The position numbers and the translations under genes are program-made. A stretch of 64,000 nt of DNA from Acidimicrobiales bacterium (GTDB lineage Bacteria > Actinomycetota > Acidimicrobiia > Acidimicrobiales > Acidimicrobilacustridaceae): assembly GCA_025455885.1 (NCBI GenBank), contig JALOLR010000003.1:62001-126000 (forward strand), in the 5' to 3' direction. Below, piece by piece: positions 61,572-64,000 of this stretch. The notes under the pieces were generated by a model. That model was not told the DNA's origin and did not search any database. It worked only from the letters and a program-made list of their open reading frames with translations. How positions within the stretch are numbered: the stretch's first letter is position 1; every line of letters starts with the position of its first letter.

Positions 61572-62150
61572 ATGAGCGTCGCCGAACGTGTGCGTCGCGT
61601 CGTCGAGCCCGTGGTGGCGTCCGAGGGCGTCGAGCTCTTCGACCTCGAGCAGGCCGGCCCCGTGCTGCGGGTGTGCATCGACCGCCCCGGTGGTGTCGAC
61701 ATGACCGCCATCGCCGCGGTCACCCGGGCGCTCTCGCGGGCCCTCGACGAGGACGACCCCATCGCCGGGAGCTACACGCTCGAGGTGTCGAGCCCCGGCC
61801 TCGAGCGGGCGCTGCGCACCCCCCGCCACTACGAGTGGGCCGTCGGCAAGAAGGTCGCCGTGAAGACCGTGCCGGGCCACGAGGGCGTCCGGCGCGTCAC
61901 CGGCACCGTGCTCGCCGCCGGTCCGACGAGCTTCGAACTGGCCCTCGACGAGCCCGTCGGGGCCCGCCTGGAGCTGGCCTACGACGACGTCGAGAAGGCC
62001 CGGTCCGTCTTCGAGTGGGGCCCGGCCCCGAAGCCGGGTGCCGGCGGCCGGTCCGACCAGGGCCGTCGCCGGAGTGCCGCCGTCCCGACCACTGGCGCGA
62101 CCGACGCGCCACCCACCGATCCCCGAGGAACGAAGGACCCGTCGACATGA
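61572..62150 (+). CDS. rimP: Ribosome maturation factor RimP
   Basis: A 192-residue factor for 30S assembly. SVAERVRRVVEPVVASEGVE, LFDLEQAGPVLRVCIDRPGG and YTLEVSSPGLERALRTPRHY are the signature regions, followed by the small SH3-like C domain (VGKKVAVKTVPG) and a disordered Thr/Pro tail of ~40 residues. ATG at 61572 is preceded by GGAGAGGAGG and GAGGAG. The stop overlaps nusA (ATGA). Confidence 0.93.
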   Translation: MSVAERVRRVVEPVVASEGVELFDLEQAGPVLRVCIDRPGGVDMTAIAAVTRALSRALDEDDPIAGSYTLEVSSPGLERALRTPRHYEWAVGKKVAVKTVPGHEGVRRVTGTVLAAGPTSFELALDEPVGARLELAYDDVEKARSVFEWGPAPKPGAGGRSDQGRRRSAAVPTTGATDAPPTDPRGTKDPST

Positions 62151-63415
62151 ACAACCCCGACCTGATGGATGCCCTCCAGGCGCTCGCCGCCGACAAGGGC
62201 ATCTCCGTCGACACGCTGTTCGGTGCGCTCGCCGACGCGCTCGAGTCCGCCTACAAGCGCATGCCCGATGCCCAGGAGTACGCCTGGGTCACCATCGACC
62301 CCGACACCGCCGAGATCCGGGTGATGGCCCAGGAGCTCGATGAGGAGGGCGAGCCGATCGGGCCCGAGCTCGACGTCACCCCGGACGACTTCGGGCGCAT
62401 CGCCGCCCAGACCGCCAAGCAGGTGATGGGCCAGCGCATCCGTGAGGCCGAGCGGGAGATGAAGTACGAGGAGTACGCGGGGCGCGAGGGCGACATCGTC
62501 ACCGGCATCATCCAACAGACCGACGCCCGCTACACGCTGCTCGACCTGGGTCGGGTGGAGGCGCTCATGCCCCAGGCCGAGCAGGTGCCCTACGAGCGTC
62601 CCGAGCCGGGCAGCCGGGTCAAGGCCTACATCGTCGAGGTCCGCAAGACGGCCAAGGGCCCGCAGATCGTCACCAGCCGCACCCATCCGGGGCTCATCAA
62701 GCGCCTCTTCGAGCTCGAGGTGCCCGAGATCGCCGACGGCGTCGTCGAGATCAAGGCGTGCGCCCGCGAGCCCGGCGCCCGCACCAAGATCGCCGTGTGG
62801 TCGAACGACGCCAACGTCGACCCGGTGGGGGCCTGCGTGGGGGCCCGCGGCGCCCGGGTCCGCATGGTCGTCAACGAGCTGCGGGGCGAGAAGATCGACA
62901 TCGTCCCCTTCTCCGACGACTCCCCCGACTTCGTGATGAAGGCGCTGTCGCCCGCCAAGGTCAAGGAGGTCCGGATCCACGAGGACACCGGGACCGCCGA
63001 GGTGATCGTGCCCGACTACCAGCTCTCGCTGGCCATCGGCAAGGAGGGCCAGAACGCCCGCCTCGCCGCCCGGCTCACGGGGTGGCGCGTCGACATCAAG
63101 AGCGAGACCCAGCTCGCCGAGGAGGAGGCCTACGCCAACCAGGACTGGGCCGAGGGCGAGTGGGTCGTCGACCCCGAGACCGGCGAGCAGGTGTGGCAGT
63201 CCGCCGAGGGCGGCGAATCGCTCTCCGCCGAGGCCTACGCCCAGCAGTCCGTCGCCGAGGCCGAGGCCGAGGCTGCGGCGGTGGAGACCGGTGCCGCCGG
63301 GACCGAGCCCGCCGCCGAGGTGTCGGGCGAGTCCGACGCGGCGAGCCCCGACGGCGCAGTCGCGACCGACGCTCCCGCCGAGGAAGCCCCGCCCGAGGCC
63401 GATAGCGTCGTCTGA
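62147..63415 (+). CDS. nusA: Transcription termination/antitermination factor NusA
   Basis: A 422-residue RNA polymerase factor. The N-terminal polymerase-binding domain (LMDALQALAADKGISVDTLF, SAYKRMP), S1 domain (GIIQQTDARYTLLDLGRVEA) and two KH domains (VGACVGARGARVRMVVNELR, LSLAIGKEGQNARLAARLTG) are in order. An acidic Ala/Glu-rich tail of ~80 residues ends the protein. The ylxR gene usually found next is absent. Confidence 0.96.
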   Translation: MNNPDLMDALQALAADKGISVDTLFGALADALESAYKRMPDAQEYAWVTIDPDTAEIRVMAQELDEEGEPIGPELDVTPDDFGRIAAQTAKQVMGQRIREAEREMKYEEYAGREGDIVTGIIQQTDARYTLLDLGRVEALMPQAEQVPYERPEPGSRVKAYIVEVRKTAKGPQIVTSRTHPGLIKRLFELEVPEIADGVVEIKACAREPGARTKIAVWSNDANVDPVGACVGARGARVRMVVNELRGEKIDIVPFSDDSPDFVMKALSPAKVKEVRIHEDTGTAEVIVPDYQLSLAIGKEGQNARLAARLTGWRVDIKSETQLAEEEAYANQDWAEGEWVVDPETGEQVWQSAEGGESLSAEAYAQQSVAEAEAEAAAVETGAAGTEPAAEVSGESDAASPDGAVATDAPAEEAPPEADSVV

Positions 63416-63570
63416 GCGCCTTTCGGGGCGCCACGCGCCCGGCGGCACCGGCGGTCGTTCGTGCTCGCCGGTCGCCGTGCGCGACAATGGATGGCCGCTC
63501 GGCGCCGCTGAGCGCCGTGCACGACGTTCCGGTCGGTTCGTCGTCATTGCTGCAAGGACTGAGGTCGAGG

Positions 63571-63945
63571 TTGCCAGGAAACATCCGCGTCTACGAGCTG
63601 GCCCGTGAGCTCGGGCTCACCAACAAGGAGACGCTCGACCTCTGCGTCGCGCTCGGCATCGGCGTGAAGAGCCACTCCTCCAGCGTCGTCGAGGCCCAGG
63701 CCGACCGTGTCCGTCGCAAGGCCGAGCGCGAGGGCCTGATCCGCGACGAGCAGCCCGAGGAGCCCTCGGCCAAGAAGCCGGCCAAGAAGGCGGCTGCGAA
63801 GAAGGCCGCCGAGCCGCCGCCTGCCGCCGAGGCCGCTGCCCCGGTGGAGGCCGAGACCTCGACGCCGGCCCCCGAGGTCGCGCCGGCCCCCGCCCCGGAG
63901 TCCCCCGCGGAGGTGACCCCGCCGGCGCCTCCCGCCCCCCCGTAG
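63571..63945 (+). CDS. infB: Translation initiation factor IF-2, N-terminal part (interrupted or truncated)
   Basis: The IF2_N module is clear: PGNIRVYELARELGLTNKE, then CVALGIGVKSHSSSVVEAQA and RVRRKAEREGLIRDEQ. A Lys/Ala and Pro/Ala-rich linker (PAKKAAAKKAAEPPPA) follows, typical of actinobacterial IF-2. The frame meets TAG at 63943-63945, right after a run of seven C (63935-63941). Adding one C would keep the frame open to the window end (VAGDRLGRCGPSAAAPRGG). The stop is therefore probably a frameshift or a sequence error, as IF-2 is essential. The TTG start at 63571 is tentative; an upstream ATG at 63487 is in frame. Confidence 0.75.
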   Translation: MPGNIRVYELARELGLTNKETLDLCVALGIGVKSHSSSVVEAQADRVRRKAEREGLIRDEQPEEPSAKKPAKKAAAKKAAEPPPAAEAAAPVEAETSTPAPEVAPAPAPESPAEVTPPAPPAPP

Positions 63946-64000
63946 CGGGTGATCGCCTCGGGCGGTGCGGCCCATCCGCCGCCGCGCCGCGAGGAGGTGG

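Overview
The window is a gene-dense stretch of very GC-rich bacterial chromosome, with no rRNA, tRNA, insertion sequence, prophage or CRISPR that I can see. Gene content and order point to Actinomycetota: a WhiG/FliA-type sigma factor between xerC/dprA and rpsB-tsf-pyrH-frr, a DUF2469 gene beside yraN, an HRDC-containing UvrD2 helicase, GTP-dependent PEP carboxykinase, and an mprA-mprB-pepD-like block. The archaeal-type prolyl-tRNA synthetase and general style suggest class Acidimicrobiia (Iamia/Ilumatobacter-like). That placement is inference; no rRNA is available to confirm it.

Layout. 1-14.2 kb is a mixed metabolic and repair region: MMPL transporter fragment, exonuclease III, DUF2505 protein, UvrD2, PH-domain protein, galT-galK, an alpha/beta hydrolase, a CaiB-type CoA-transferase, a PIG-L deacetylase, a DUF4333 lipoprotein, SEC-C methionine aminopeptidase, a monooxygenase-like protein and pckG. 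14.3-28.3 kb is a housekeeping run: rpmB, fakA, recG, rsmD-coaD, yceD-rpmF-plsX-acpP-rnc-mutM-smc. 28.3-28.7 kb is the only gene-free stretch over 300 bases; it holds a 74-bp tandem repeat at the convergent ends of smc and a VWA gene. 28.7-35.4 kb carries a moxR-DUF58-VWA operon and a divergent response regulator/kinase/HtrA protease block, inserted into the usual smc-ftsY neighbourhood. 35.5-41.7 kb is ftsY-ffh-rpsP-khpA-rimM-trmD-rplS-DUF2469-yraN. 41.7-49.2 kb has a phosphatase, a c-type cytochrome, comM, dprA, xer, whiG and an unusual M23-like/hydrolase fusion. 49.3-58.6 kb is rpsB-tsf-pyrH-frr-cdsA-dxr-rseP-ispG. 58.6-61.3 kb has two tandem secreted paralogues and proS, and the last part is rimP-nusA-infB.

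Expression style. Many genes start 6-9 bases after a TAnnnT -10 hexamer with no Shine-Dalgarno sequence, as expected of leaderless transcripts. Genes inside operons are instead joined by GTGA or TGATG stop/start overlaps. Ribosomal-protein genes (rpmF, rpsP, rplS, rpsB) have their own -10 boxes with longer leaders, and two of these boxes overlap the TAG stop codon of the upstream gene.

Most interesting points: (i) the two secreted paralogues at 58607-59101 and 59284-59799 end in the same C-terminal residues PRFTG after a Pro/Thr-rich linker, a possible terminal sorting or anchoring signal; (ii) a decayed copy of the proS 5' end lies between them, showing that the unit gene+spacer+proS head was duplicated in tandem; (iii) an M23-like domain lacking its zinc ligands is fused to a serine-hydrolase domain beside rpsB; (iv) rnc has no ATG, GTG or TTG start; (v) a perfectly placed leaderless upstream ORF overlaps the frr start; (vi) the 74-bp repeat array after smc.
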